NCBI GenBank assembly: GCA_023426005.1
Contig: JAFABO010000108.1
Span: 1-7,874, forward strand
DNA: 7,874 bases
From: Bacillota bacterium
GTDB lineage: Bacteria; Bacillota; Clostridia; Acetivibrionales; DSM-1351
Reading direction: 5' to 3'
Part shown: one piece after another, positions 1 through 6,587 of the stretch
Layout of the letters: every line of letters starts with the position of its first letter
Position numbering within the stretch: position 1 is the first letter of the stretch
Program-made: the position numbers and the translations under genes
Notes under the pieces: model-generated
The model's database searches: none
What the model was told of the DNA's origin: nothing
The model's input: only the letters and a program-made list of their open reading frames with translations

Positions 1-20
1 CGGTAAAAGGGGGACGGTAC

Positions 21-2468
21 ATGTATTCACAACTTATAAGGTTGCTGAAGAAATCAACTAAAGTACTATTGACAAGTATTCTGATAGTCACTTTTATTCC
101 TCTTACGGCATTTGCCAGTGAGGCAGACCTGGTGACGCCCGAGTTATCCAGGGGCCAGAACAATCTGCTTTATGCGGGCATGCTGGTTTGTATTCTGGGA
201 ATGCTGTTCGGTTTGTTTCAATTTATAAGGGTAAAAAAAATAAAAGCACACAAGAGCATGCTGGATGTGGCCAATACCATATATGAAACCTGCAAAACCT
301 ACCTGGTCCAGCAGGGGAAATTCCTGGCACTGCTGCTGGTCTTCATAGGCCTTTGCATCGCTTTCTATTTTGGGTTTTTACAGGAGAAGGGGGTCGGGGG
401 AGTAATACTTATTCTGGCCTGGACGGTTGTGGGCATACTGGGTTCCTACAGCGTGGCCTGGTACGGCATACGTATGAACACTCTGGCAAACAGCAGGATG
501 GCATTTTCATCCCTGGAGAAAAAGCCTTTAAAACTGCTGAGTATTCCTTTGGATTCAGGAATGAGCATTGGGGTTATACTCATTTGCGTTGAACTGATTA
601 TGATGCTTATCATACTGAGATTTGTTCCCAATGAACTGGCCGGTGCAAGCTTTATAGGCTTTGCAATAGGCGAGTCCCTTGGCGCAAGCGCGCTTCGCAT
701 AGCCGGGGGTATCTTTACAAAAATTGCCGATATCGGTTCGGACCTGATGAAGATTGTTTTCAAGATTAAAGAGGATGATCCCCGTAACCCGGGAGTTATT
801 GCAGACTGTACCGGTGATAATGCAGGCGACAGTGTGGGACCCACTGCCGACGGTTTTGAGACATACGGTGTTACGGGAGTAGCACTAATAACCTTTATAG
901 TTCTGGCTGTGACCGGTGAACTGCAGAGTGATATGCTCATCTGGATATTTACCATGCGTGTCCTGATGATAATAACCTCGGTAGCGGCCTTCTATATCAA
1001 TAAACTTTTCAGTAAAATCAGGTTTGGAGGCATGCCGGATATTGATTTTGAGAAGCCGCTGACAAGTCTTGTCTGGATTACGTCGGCGCTGTCTATAGTT
1101 GTCACCTTTATGGTAAGCTTTATTATGATAGGTCCGGGTACCGAAATAGGCAACAAGGCCGAGAACCTGTGGGTTGTACTGTCGACAATAATCAGCTGCG
1201 GTACGCTGGGGGCTGCACTTATCCCTGAGTTTACAAAGATATTTACAAGCCCGAAATCAATACATGTAAAGGAGACTGTGACGTCCTCCAAGGAAGGCGG
1301 AGCATCCCTCAACATTCTTTCGGGTCTTGTAGCCGGTAATTTCAGCGCTTTCTGGAAGGGCATGGTTTTCATAGCGCTTATGTTTGCAGCCTATTCGGCC
1401 AGCAAATTCGGCCTTGCGGATATTATGTCCTACCCGTCCATATTTGCTTTCGGGCTCGTAGCATTTGGTTTCCTTGGAATGGGTCCCGTAACAATTGCAG
1501 TGGACAGCTATGGGCCTGTCACGGATAATGCACAGTCCATATATGAGTTGTCTCTTATTGAGACCATTCCTGAGATCGAACAGGAAATTGAACATGACTT
1601 CGGCTTCAAACCCGATTTTGAAAATGCAAAATATTATCTTGAAGCCAATGACGGTGCCGGAAATACCTTTAAAGCCACTGCCAAACCGGTACTGATAGGT
1701 ACTGCTGTTGTTGGGGCGACTACAATGATATTCTCTCTGATACTGGTAATACAAAATGTTCTGGGTGTCAAACCGGAACAGGTTTTGAATATTCTCAATC
1801 CATATACAATTTTAGGATTTTTGTGCGGAGGAGCGGTGATTTACTGGTTCACCGGAGCCTCGACCCAGGCGGTATCCAGTGGTGCCTACAGGGCGGTTGA
1901 GTATATCAAGCGGAATATCCGGCTGGATGAAGATGCAAATCAGAGGGCAGCAACAGACAAATCAAAGGAAGTTGTAAAAATATGCACCCAATACGCTCAA
2001 AGGGGAATGCTCAATATCTTTATAGCAATTTTTTCCTTTGCGCTTGCCTTTGCATTCCTGTCGGCGCCCAGGAGCGGAACGGATTCGGTTGCATTATTTG
2101 TCGCATACCTGATATCAATTGCAATATTCGGGCTCTACCAGGCGATATTTATGGCTAATGCCGGCGGCTGCTGGGACAATGCCAAGAAGGTGGTGGAGGT
2201 GGAGCTGAAGCAAAAGGGTACCGAGCTCCATGACGCAACGGTAGTTGGGGATACGGTGGGTGATCCCTTTAAGGATACCTCTTCGGTAGCGCTCAACCCC
2301 ATAATAAAGTTTACTACCCTGTTCGGGCTGCTGGCCATGGAAATAGCCATATCGGAGTCCTTCAAAGACATTGCGCCCTTTGTGGGAATAGCCTTCCTGG
2401 CATGCGCGCTTGTATTCGTATGGCGTTCGTTCTACAGGATGAGGATCACTGCAAAACGCAGGAAATAG
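21..2468 (+). CDS. hppA: Membrane-bound, proton-translocating pyrophosphatase (divergent HppA, 815 aa)
   Basis: Integral membrane enzyme that hydrolyses cytoplasmic PPi and uses the energy to pump cations out of the cytoplasm. Seen: many hydrophobic helices and the family's PPi/Mg motifs. TKIAD (K234, D237) is followed by D241, then EDDPRNPG (251-258) and D262/D266/D270. Further on are DSYGP (495-499) with DN (502-503), GNTFKA (547-552), GGCWDNAKK (715-723) and GDTVGDPFKD (743-752). K551 sits at the A/K position that confers K+ independence in known families. The protein is roughly 100 residues longer than common bacterial HppA and starts with a signal-like segment: K10, K11 and K14, a hydrophobic stretch at 15-32, then AFA before S33. 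A GGGGGA ribosome site lies 7 nt before the ATG. Length, lysine and divergent motif surroundings resemble the described Na+-regulated H+-PPase subfamily. Pyrophosphatase is certain; ion specificity is inferred. Confidence 0.95.
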   Translation: MYSQLIRLLKKSTKVLLTSILIVTFIPLTAFASEADLVTPELSRGQNNLLYAGMLVCILGMLFGLFQFIRVKKIKAHKSMLDVANTIYETCKTYLVQQGKFLALLLVFIGLCIAFYFGFLQEKGVGGVILILAWTVVGILGSYSVAWYGIRMNTLANSRMAFSSLEKKPLKLLSIPLDSGMSIGVILICVELIMMLIILRFVPNELAGASFIGFAIGESLGASALRIAGGIFTKIADIGSDLMKIVFKIKEDDPRNPGVIADCTGDNAGDSVGPTADGFETYGVTGVALITFIVLAVTGELQSDMLIWIFTMRVLMIITSVAAFYINKLFSKIRFGGMPDIDFEKPLTSLVWITSALSIVVTFMVSFIMIGPGTEIGNKAENLWVVLSTIISCGTLGAALIPEFTKIFTSPKSIHVKETVTSSKEGGASLNILSGLVAGNFSAFWKGMVFIALMFAAYSASKFGLADIMSYPSIFAFGLVAFGFLGMGPVTIAVDSYGPVTDNAQSIYELSLIETIPEIEQEIEHDFGFKPDFENAKYYLEANDGAGNTFKATAKPVLIGTAVVGATTMIFSLILVIQNVLGVKPEQVLNILNPYTILGFLCGGAVIYWFTGASTQAVSSGAYRAVEYIKRNIRLDEDANQRAATDKSKEVVKICTQYAQRGMLNIFIAIFSFALAFAFLSAPRSGTDSVALFVAYLISIAIFGLYQAIFMANAGGCWDNAKKVVEVELKQKGTELHDATVVGDTVGDPFKDTSSVALNPIIKFTTLFGLLAMEIAISESFKDIAPFVGIAFLACALVFVWRSFYRMRITAKRRK

Positions 2469-2494
2469 TACTTCATAAATGGGAAGCTCCATTA

Positions 2495-2547
2495 AAAGTG
2501 CATGCCTGAAATTGTGTTAAACCTTGCAAATTTCAAGCATGCACTTT
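2495..2547. terminator. Long 19-bp hairpin after hppA, possible weak or bidirectional terminator
   Basis: Arms 2495-2513 and 2529-2547 are reverse complements over 19 positions with a single C/A mismatch, around a 15-nt loop. Each arm contains GCATGC. On the + strand the stem is followed by GTGAG with only three T residues at the end of the arm, so it is not a classical U-tract terminator. On the - strand the arm runs into TTTTAAT, slightly better. It begins 26 nt after the hppA stop codon. It may protect the hppA 3' end or attenuate read-through into hprK. The hairpin is certain as sequence; its function is inferred. Confidence 0.5.
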
Positions 2548-2623
2548 GTGAGCGGTCCATTTATTGATGCTGTGACAAGAGCACAATACAGCCTCACTCG
2601 CCAAAATTGGTTAAAATGCCGTG

Positions 2624-2652
2624 TTTTCTTTTTCCAGACAGTATTATATAAT
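2624..2652 (+). promoter_or_regulatory. Candidate sigma-A promoter for hprK
   Basis: A perfect TATAAT (2647-2652) is preceded at 17-nt spacing by a poor -35, TTTTCT (2624-2629). Transcription would start near 2659 and give a leader of about 78 nt. That leader holds two short dyads: TTTGCG/CGCAAA (2688-2693 with 2705-2710) and GCCAT/ATGGC (2711-2715 with 2719-2723), the second just ahead of the hprK ribosome site. The weak -35 leaves the call tentative, and the region is AT-rich. Confidence 0.4.
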
Positions 2653-2725
2653 ATTAAGGATTGGATGCAAGGAAAGTTTCATTACAATTTGCGGTCGCTA
2701 CGCGCGCAAAGCCATAATATGGCTT

Positions 2726-2731
2726 GGGAGG
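2726..2731 (+). promoter_or_regulatory. Ribosome binding site that fixes the hprK start
   Basis: GGGAGG lies 5 nt before ATG 2737. The frame is open for 71 codons further upstream, to a TTG at 2524 inside the hairpin loop, and has another ATG at 2719. Only the ATG at 2737 has a good ribosome site, and it gives the family's normal protein length. Confidence 0.8.
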
Positions 2732-2736
2732 ATAAG

Positions 2737-3690
2737 ATGTTTTCTGTAACAGTAAGAGAGATTATGGAAGAATTTCAGCTGGAAGAGCTCACAGGCTGCA
2801 AGGACTATGAAAATATAGAGATTTCATCTGCCGATGTAAACAGGCCGGGTTTACAGCTGGCGGGATATATGGAGTATTTCGGCACCGACAGGATGCAGAT
2901 CATAGGAAAGGGAGAGACGGCCTACTTGATGCAGCTGAGAGAGGAAGACCGTTACAGGAGGCTGGATAACTTCTTTAAATGTGGTTTCCCCTGCATGGTT
3001 GTGGCCAGGGGACTGGGAATATTTCCGGAAATGATAGAGGTGGGCAGAAAATATAATATACCCGTGCTGAGGACAGATGACGTAACCTCCAGATTCATGA
3101 GCGGAGTCATCCGATACCTAAACCTGCAGCTGGCCCCCAGAACCAGTACCCATGGAGTTCTGGTGGAAGTCTATGGAGAAGGTATACTCATTCTTGGAGA
3201 AAGCGGAGTGGGCAAGAGCGAAATTGCACTTGAACTTGTAAAAAGAGGGCACAGACTTGTGGCCGATGACAATGTAGAGATCAGAAAGGTGTCCGACAAG
3301 ACTCTTGTGGGCACGGCACCTGATATAATCCGGCACTTTATAGAAATAAGGGGTATAGGTATACTTGATGTAAAGAACCTTTATGGTGTCGGTTCAGTTA
3401 AAATGACTGAAAATATCAACCTGGTCATGAAATTTGAACATTGGAATGATAAAAAGGTTTATGACAGGCTTGGACTTGAGGAAGAATTTACCGAAGTACT
3501 GGGCATAACGGTACCCTGTCTGACGATCCCCGTCAGTCCGGGAAGAAATCTGGCAGTCATAGTTGAAGTTGCCGCAATGAACAACAGACAGAAGAAAATG
3601 GGATATAACGCTGCCAAGGTACTCAGTGAAAGAGTGCTGGGCAACATTAACAAGTCCACTGAATACAAGGATACAGGTTTTAAAGACTAA
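2737..3690 (+). CDS. hprK: HPr kinase/phosphorylase (317 aa)
   Basis: Bifunctional cytosolic enzyme of carbon catabolite control. It phosphorylates HPr on its regulatory serine with ATP or PPi, and removes that phosphate by phosphorolysis, releasing PPi. Seen: an N-terminal domain (about 1-130), then the C-terminal kinase domain with H139 in STHG, Walker A GESGVGKS (154-161), the acidic pair D177/D178 in VADDN, and the HprK signature IEIRGIGILDV (202-212) with E203. A PGRN motif follows near the C-terminal part. Length matches the usual ~310 residues. I chose ATG 2737 because of its GGGAGG site and because the upstream extension is unlike HprK. It follows hppA by 268 nt, with a hairpin and candidate promoter between, and is closed by the terminator at 3785-3830, so it is probably transcribed alone or by read-through from hppA. 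Confidence 0.96.
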   Translation: MFSVTVREIMEEFQLEELTGCKDYENIEISSADVNRPGLQLAGYMEYFGTDRMQIIGKGETAYLMQLREEDRYRRLDNFFKCGFPCMVVARGLGIFPEMIEVGRKYNIPVLRTDDVTSRFMSGVIRYLNLQLAPRTSTHGVLVEVYGEGILILGESGVGKSEIALELVKRGHRLVADDNVEIRKVSDKTLVGTAPDIIRHFIEIRGIGILDVKNLYGVGSVKMTENINLVMKFEHWNDKKVYDRLGLEEEFTEVLGITVPCLTIPVSPGRNLAVIVEVAAMNNRQKKMGYNAAKVLSERVLGNINKSTEYKDTGFKD

Positions 3691-3693
3691 AAA

Positions 3694-3756
3694 CGGGAGT
3701 GCTGTAAAACTTAAGATTAATGTATGCAGAGAAACACCTTACCGGGTCCACTCCCG
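3694..3756. repeat. Spaced 8-bp inverted repeat after hprK
   Basis: CGGGAGTG (3694-3701) and CACTCCCG (3749-3756) are perfect reverse complements separated by 47 nt. The first copy begins 4 nt after the hprK stop codon, and the second ends about 30 nt before the terminator. In RNA it could close a large 3' UTR loop. No known RNA family is recognised. The arms are short, so chance is possible. Confidence 0.4.
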
Positions 3757-3784
3757 AACAAGCGTATATAAATGTGCCGGACGC

Positions 3785-3830
3785 AGAACAGTTAGTGAAA
3801 TTCTCATTTATGATTTCTCTAACTGTTTTT
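3785..3830 (+). terminator. Intrinsic terminator of hprK
   Basis: AACAGTTAG (3787-3795) pairs with CTAACTGTT (3819-3827). After one T/T mismatch the stem continues with GAAAT (3797-3801) against ATTTC (3813-3817), leaving a short loop of about 9-11 nt. The right arm runs directly into a tract of five T (3826-3830). This is a strong rho-independent terminator about 95 nt after the hprK stop codon. It separates hprK from the PHP-murB pair. Confidence 0.88.
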
Positions 3831-3933
3831 AACCATACTTCCGCATTTATACAAATTGTCCTATTGGAATTATTTTACCGCATACATCGGTCCAAATGCC
3901 TTACAGGAGTCCTATTTATTATAAAAGCAGGTC

Positions 3934-3941
3934 AAGGAGGT
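3934..3941 (+). promoter_or_regulatory. Near-perfect ribosome binding site for a TTG start
   Basis: AAGGAGGT matches the anti-Shine-Dalgarno complement almost fully and sits 5 nt before TTG 3947. It decides against the in-frame ATG at 3896, which has no comparable site and would add 17 residues before the conserved ADTHTH block. I found no convincing -35/-10 pair between the terminator and this site. Confidence 0.85.
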
Positions 3942-3946
3942 ACATT

Positions 3947-4669
3947 TTGAATTTAATAGCAGATACACACACGCACACAATATCAAGCGGGCATGCATAC
4001 AGCACAATACAGGAAAATGCTCGGGAAGCTTATGAAAAAGGGATAAGGCTGATAAATATGTCGGATCATGGTCCGGCAATGAACGGGGCACCGTTTTTGT
4101 ACCATTTCGGAAATTTGGGAGTAATACCCCAGGTACTCTACGGGGTACGCATCATAAAAGGTGTGGAACTGAACATCGTCAGCTATGACGGAGAGGTGGA
4201 TTTGCCCCGTAGGTATTTAAAAAGACTGGAGTTGGTGCTTGCAAGCTTTCACGACATATGTATAGTACCTTCAACTGTGGAAAACCATACAAAGGCTGCA
4301 ATAAAAGTCCTGGAAAATCCATATATCGATATACTGGCACATCCGGGAAATCCCCAGTTCCAGATAGACATCGAAAAAGTGGTAAAAGCTGCAAAAGAAA
4401 ATAACAAGCTTATAGAAATAAACAACCACTCCTTTTATGCCAGACCGGGAAGTGAAAACAATTGCAGGGAAATCCTGCGCATGTGCAAAAAATACGGTGT
4501 CAGGATAACAACTGGAAGTGATGCGCATTTCAGTTTTAATGTCGGAAAGTTTGAAAATGTAGAAAGTTTGCTTGCAGAAATTGGTATGCCTGAGGAACTG
4601 GTCATAACCACTTCTGTTGAAAAAATGGAAGATTATCTGCTGGAAAGGCAGAAAAGAATAAAGAGATGA
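3947..4669 (+). CDS. PHP-domain metal-dependent phosphoesterase, YcdX type (240 aa)
   Basis: Cytosolic hydrolase of the polymerase-and-histidinol-phosphatase (PHP) superfamily, YcdX-like branch, expected to cleave phosphate esters with a trinuclear metal site. Seen from the TTG start: H8 and H10 in ADTHTH, H16, H41 in SDHG, E74 in GVELN, H102 in SFHD, H132 in AHPGNP, and D192 and H194 in GSDAH. This is a complete ligand set with spacing nearly identical to that of YcdX, so the enzyme should be active. About 240 residues is normal for the family. It stands alone after the hprK terminator and is followed 44 nt later by murB with no terminator between, so the two are probably cotranscribed. The natural substrate is unknown. 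It is not a histidinol phosphatase by context, because no his genes are present. Confidence 0.9.
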   Translation: MNLIADTHTHTISSGHAYSTIQENAREAYEKGIRLINMSDHGPAMNGAPFLYHFGNLGVIPQVLYGVRIIKGVELNIVSYDGEVDLPRRYLKRLELVLASFHDICIVPSTVENHTKAAIKVLENPYIDILAHPGNPQFQIDIEKVVKAAKENNKLIEINNHSFYARPGSENNCREILRMCKKYGVRITTGSDAHFSFNVGKFENVESLLAEIGMPEELVITTSVEKMEDYLLERQKRIKR

Positions 4670-4713
4670 CTAATTGAGTTTATTCATCTTTGAGAAAGGT
4701 TGAGTGCTGAGAT

Positions 4714-5631
4714 TTGGATAATAAAGAATTGGTTAAAAAGCTTACTTCATTATTGGGAGAAGAAAGAGTTTTAATTAATGAACTTATGAGCGGGCACACA
4801 TCATTTAAAATCGGAGGACCGGCTGACATAATGGCAGTCCCTGACAATACGGTTCAACTGGGGGAAATTGTAAAGTACTTTGCGAGCTCGGGCACGCCAT
4901 ATATGATTATGGGAAACGGCACAAATCTGCTGGTTTCAGACCGCGGCATCAGAGGAGTGGTTGTTAAGATTTTTGACAATCTTCAAAATTATACCGTGCA
5001 GGATGAATTTTTGGAATTTGAAGCAGGAATACTTATAGCAAGGGCAGCTAAAATTGCCCTGGCAAATTCACTCTCGGGTCTGGAGTTTGCAGAAGGAATC
5101 CCGGGGACTGTGGGAGGAGCCGTCACAATGAATGCCGGCGCCTATACGGGCGAGATGTCCATGGTTGTCCAGGAGACCGAGTATATGGACGGGGAAGGGA
5201 ATATTAAAACTGTCAGAGGAGAAGAGCATTGTTTTTCCTATAGATCAAGCATGATTCAAAAATCAAAGGGAATAGTTCTCAAAACACGGTTAAAGCTAAA
5301 AAAAGATGACCCTGAAAAAATAAAGGCATTTATGGACGATTTTAATTTCAAACGCCGGGATAAGCAGCCTTTGGAATGGCCCAGCGCCGGGAGTGTATTT
5401 AAAAGGCCTGCGGGACATTTCGTAGGAAAGCTGATAGATGACAGCGGTTTGAGGGGCTTTGGCATCGGAGGGGCTCAAATCTCCGAAAAGCACAGCGGCT
5501 TTATAATCAACCGGGGGAATGCAACCTGTCACGATGTCCTTGAATTGATTAAACATATACAAAATACCGTAAATCGGAAATTTAACATACAGCTGGAACC
5601 TGAAATAAGAATTATAGGAGATTTTTCATAA
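4714..5631 (+). CDS. murB: UDP-N-acetylenolpyruvoylglucosamine reductase (MurB, type II, 305 aa)
   Basis: Cytosolic FAD enzyme of peptidoglycan synthesis that reduces UDP-GlcNAc-enolpyruvate to UDP-MurNAc with NADPH. Seen: HTSFKIGGPAD (28-38), the FAD-binding GNGTNLLVSD (67-76), GIPGTVGGAVTMNAGAY (128-144), YRSS with R177, GSVFKRP (226-232) with the proton-donor serine S227, and LEPE (294-297) with the acidic active-site residue. SAGSVFKRP and the short C-terminal domain indicate type II MurB. Start: an in-frame TGA at 4708 excludes anything earlier, and TTG 4714 leaves 27 residues before HTSFKIGG, as in B. subtilis MurB. The nearest purine-rich stretch, AAAGG (4695-4699), is 14 nt away, so the site is weak; TTG 4729 is an alternative. 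Low translation efficiency may be intended, but that is inference. Confidence 0.95.
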   Translation: MDNKELVKKLTSLLGEERVLINELMSGHTSFKIGGPADIMAVPDNTVQLGEIVKYFASSGTPYMIMGNGTNLLVSDRGIRGVVVKIFDNLQNYTVQDEFLEFEAGILIARAAKIALANSLSGLEFAEGIPGTVGGAVTMNAGAYTGEMSMVVQETEYMDGEGNIKTVRGEEHCFSYRSSMIQKSKGIVLKTRLKLKKDDPEKIKAFMDDFNFKRRDKQPLEWPSAGSVFKRPAGHFVGKLIDDSGLRGFGIGGAQISEKHSGFIINRGNATCHDVLELIKHIQNTVNRKFNIQLEPEIRIIGDFS

Positions 5632-5652
5632 TTTAATCATTCTTAATATACA

Positions 5653-5681
5653 TTGCCATAACAGTGACGGTATAGGATAAT
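5653..5681 (+). promoter_or_regulatory. Sigma-A-type promoter for rapZ-yvcK
   Basis: TTGCCA (5653-5658) and GATAAT (5676-5681) each match consensus at five of six bases, with the ideal 17-nt spacing. Predicted start of transcription is near 5688, about 24 nt before the rapZ ATG. It lies in the 80-nt murB-rapZ gap and would allow rapZ-yvcK and downstream genes to be expressed independently of murB. Confidence 0.72.
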
Positions 5682-5711
5682 ATATACAGAAGATATGGGG
5701 GCTCGAAAGAC

Positions 5712-6587
5712 ATGAGATTTGTAATAGTAACTGGAATGTCCGGGGCTGGGAAAAGCCTTGTAACTAAATATCTGGAAGACATCGGCTTTTTCTGTGTGGA
5801 TAATCTGCCTCCGGCACTGATACCGAAGTTTGCTGAAATAAGTGCACAAAGTGAAGGAAAAATGGAAAAAATCGCACTGGTTATAGATATAAGAGGCGGT
5901 GAATTGCTCCATGACCTGTTTCCGGCACTTAATGAGGTAAAGCAGTCGGGCTTCTCTTACGAGATTCTTTTTCTTGAGGCCAACGACGATGCGCTGGTCA
6001 AGAGGTACAAGGAGAGCAGGAGGCAGCATCCTCTGTCACCCGAAGGCCGTCTTGTCAAAGGAATCAAGGAGGAAAGAAAAGCTCTTGAGACAATAAAATC
6101 AAAGGCAAATTATATAATAGATACTTCAACACTTGCACCGAGGCAGCTGAAGCAGGAGATCAACAGTATTTTTGTAGAAGGCAAGACTTTCAAGGGCATT
6201 ATAATCAATATATTATCTTTTGGTTTCAAATACGGAATACCCACTGACTGTGATCTGGTATTTGATGTGAGATTTATCCCCAATCCATACTACATTGCGC
6301 CTATGAAACACAAAACCGGCAAGGATGATATGGTAAGGGATTTTGTGCTCGAGGCTTCAGAGACAAAGATGTTTCTGGCAAAAATCGATGACATGCTGGA
6401 TTTTCTTATTCCCAATTACATCAAGGAAGGTAAATCGCAGCTTGATATCGGAATAGGCTGTACCGGAGGAAGACACAGGTCGGTCGCCATTGCCGACGAG
6501 CTGTTCAGAAGGCTTGAAGCCAAGCTGCACAGGGTTATTATTGAACATAGAGATATAGAGAAAGATGGTAGAGGGGTTGTAAAATGA
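5712..6587 (+). CDS. rapZ: RapZ/YvcJ-family nucleotide-binding regulator (291 aa)
   Basis: P-loop protein of the RapZ (YvcJ, UPF0042) family. In E. coli RapZ binds glucosamine-6-phosphate and steers decay of the sRNA GlmZ to control GlmS; in B. subtilis YvcJ binds and hydrolyses nucleotides and affects competence. The GlmZ role is not expected here, because that sRNA is enterobacterial. Seen: Walker A GMSGAGKS (8-15), VDN (29-31), the family block SFGFKYG (169-175), DVRFIPNPYY (185-194), GCTGGRHRSV (249-258) and HRD (279-281). Length is typical (about 290). A GGGGG stretch (5697-5701) 10 nt before the ATG is a modest ribosome site. Its last four bases overlap the yvcK start (ATGA), a sign of translational coupling. 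Confidence 0.95.
   Translation: MRFVIVTGMSGAGKSLVTKYLEDIGFFCVDNLPPALIPKFAEISAQSEGKMEKIALVIDIRGGELLHDLFPALNEVKQSGFSYEILFLEANDDALVKRYKESRRQHPLSPEGRLVKGIKEERKALETIKSKANYIIDTSTLAPRQLKQEINSIFVEGKTFKGIIINILSFGFKYGIPTDCDLVFDVRFIPNPYYIAPMKHKTGKDDMVRDFVLEASETKMFLAKIDDMLDFLIPNYIKEGKSQLDIGIGCTGGRHRSVAIADELFRRLEAKLHRVIIEHRDIEKDGRGVVK

Noticed and set aside
446..955. A 169-codon reverse-strand frame inside hppA
   Set aside because: It mirrors a conserved hppA region rich in catalytic motifs; an opposite-strand shadow of the real gene.
3521..3537. CTGACG/CGTCAG dyad with a short loop
   Set aside because: It lies inside hprK in a conserved coding stretch (TIPVSPGR); probably chance.
3626..3832. A 68-codon frame overlapping the hprK end
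   Set aside because: It is out of frame with hprK, then crosses the inverted repeat and terminator; no ribosome site and no recognisable domain.
3856..3887. TTGTCC as a -35 for the PHP gene
   Set aside because: At 16-18 nt spacing there is no acceptable -10 hexamer, so I do not call a promoter there.
3720..3950. A 76-codon open frame between hprK and the PHP gene
   Set aside because: It runs through the intrinsic terminator and the PHP ribosome site, has no good ribosome site of its own and shows no recognisable protein features.
5604..5647. TAAGAAT/ATTCTTA inverted repeat at the murB end as a terminator
   Set aside because: The arms are short and AT-only apart from one G/C pair, the left arm is inside murB, and no T-tract follows.
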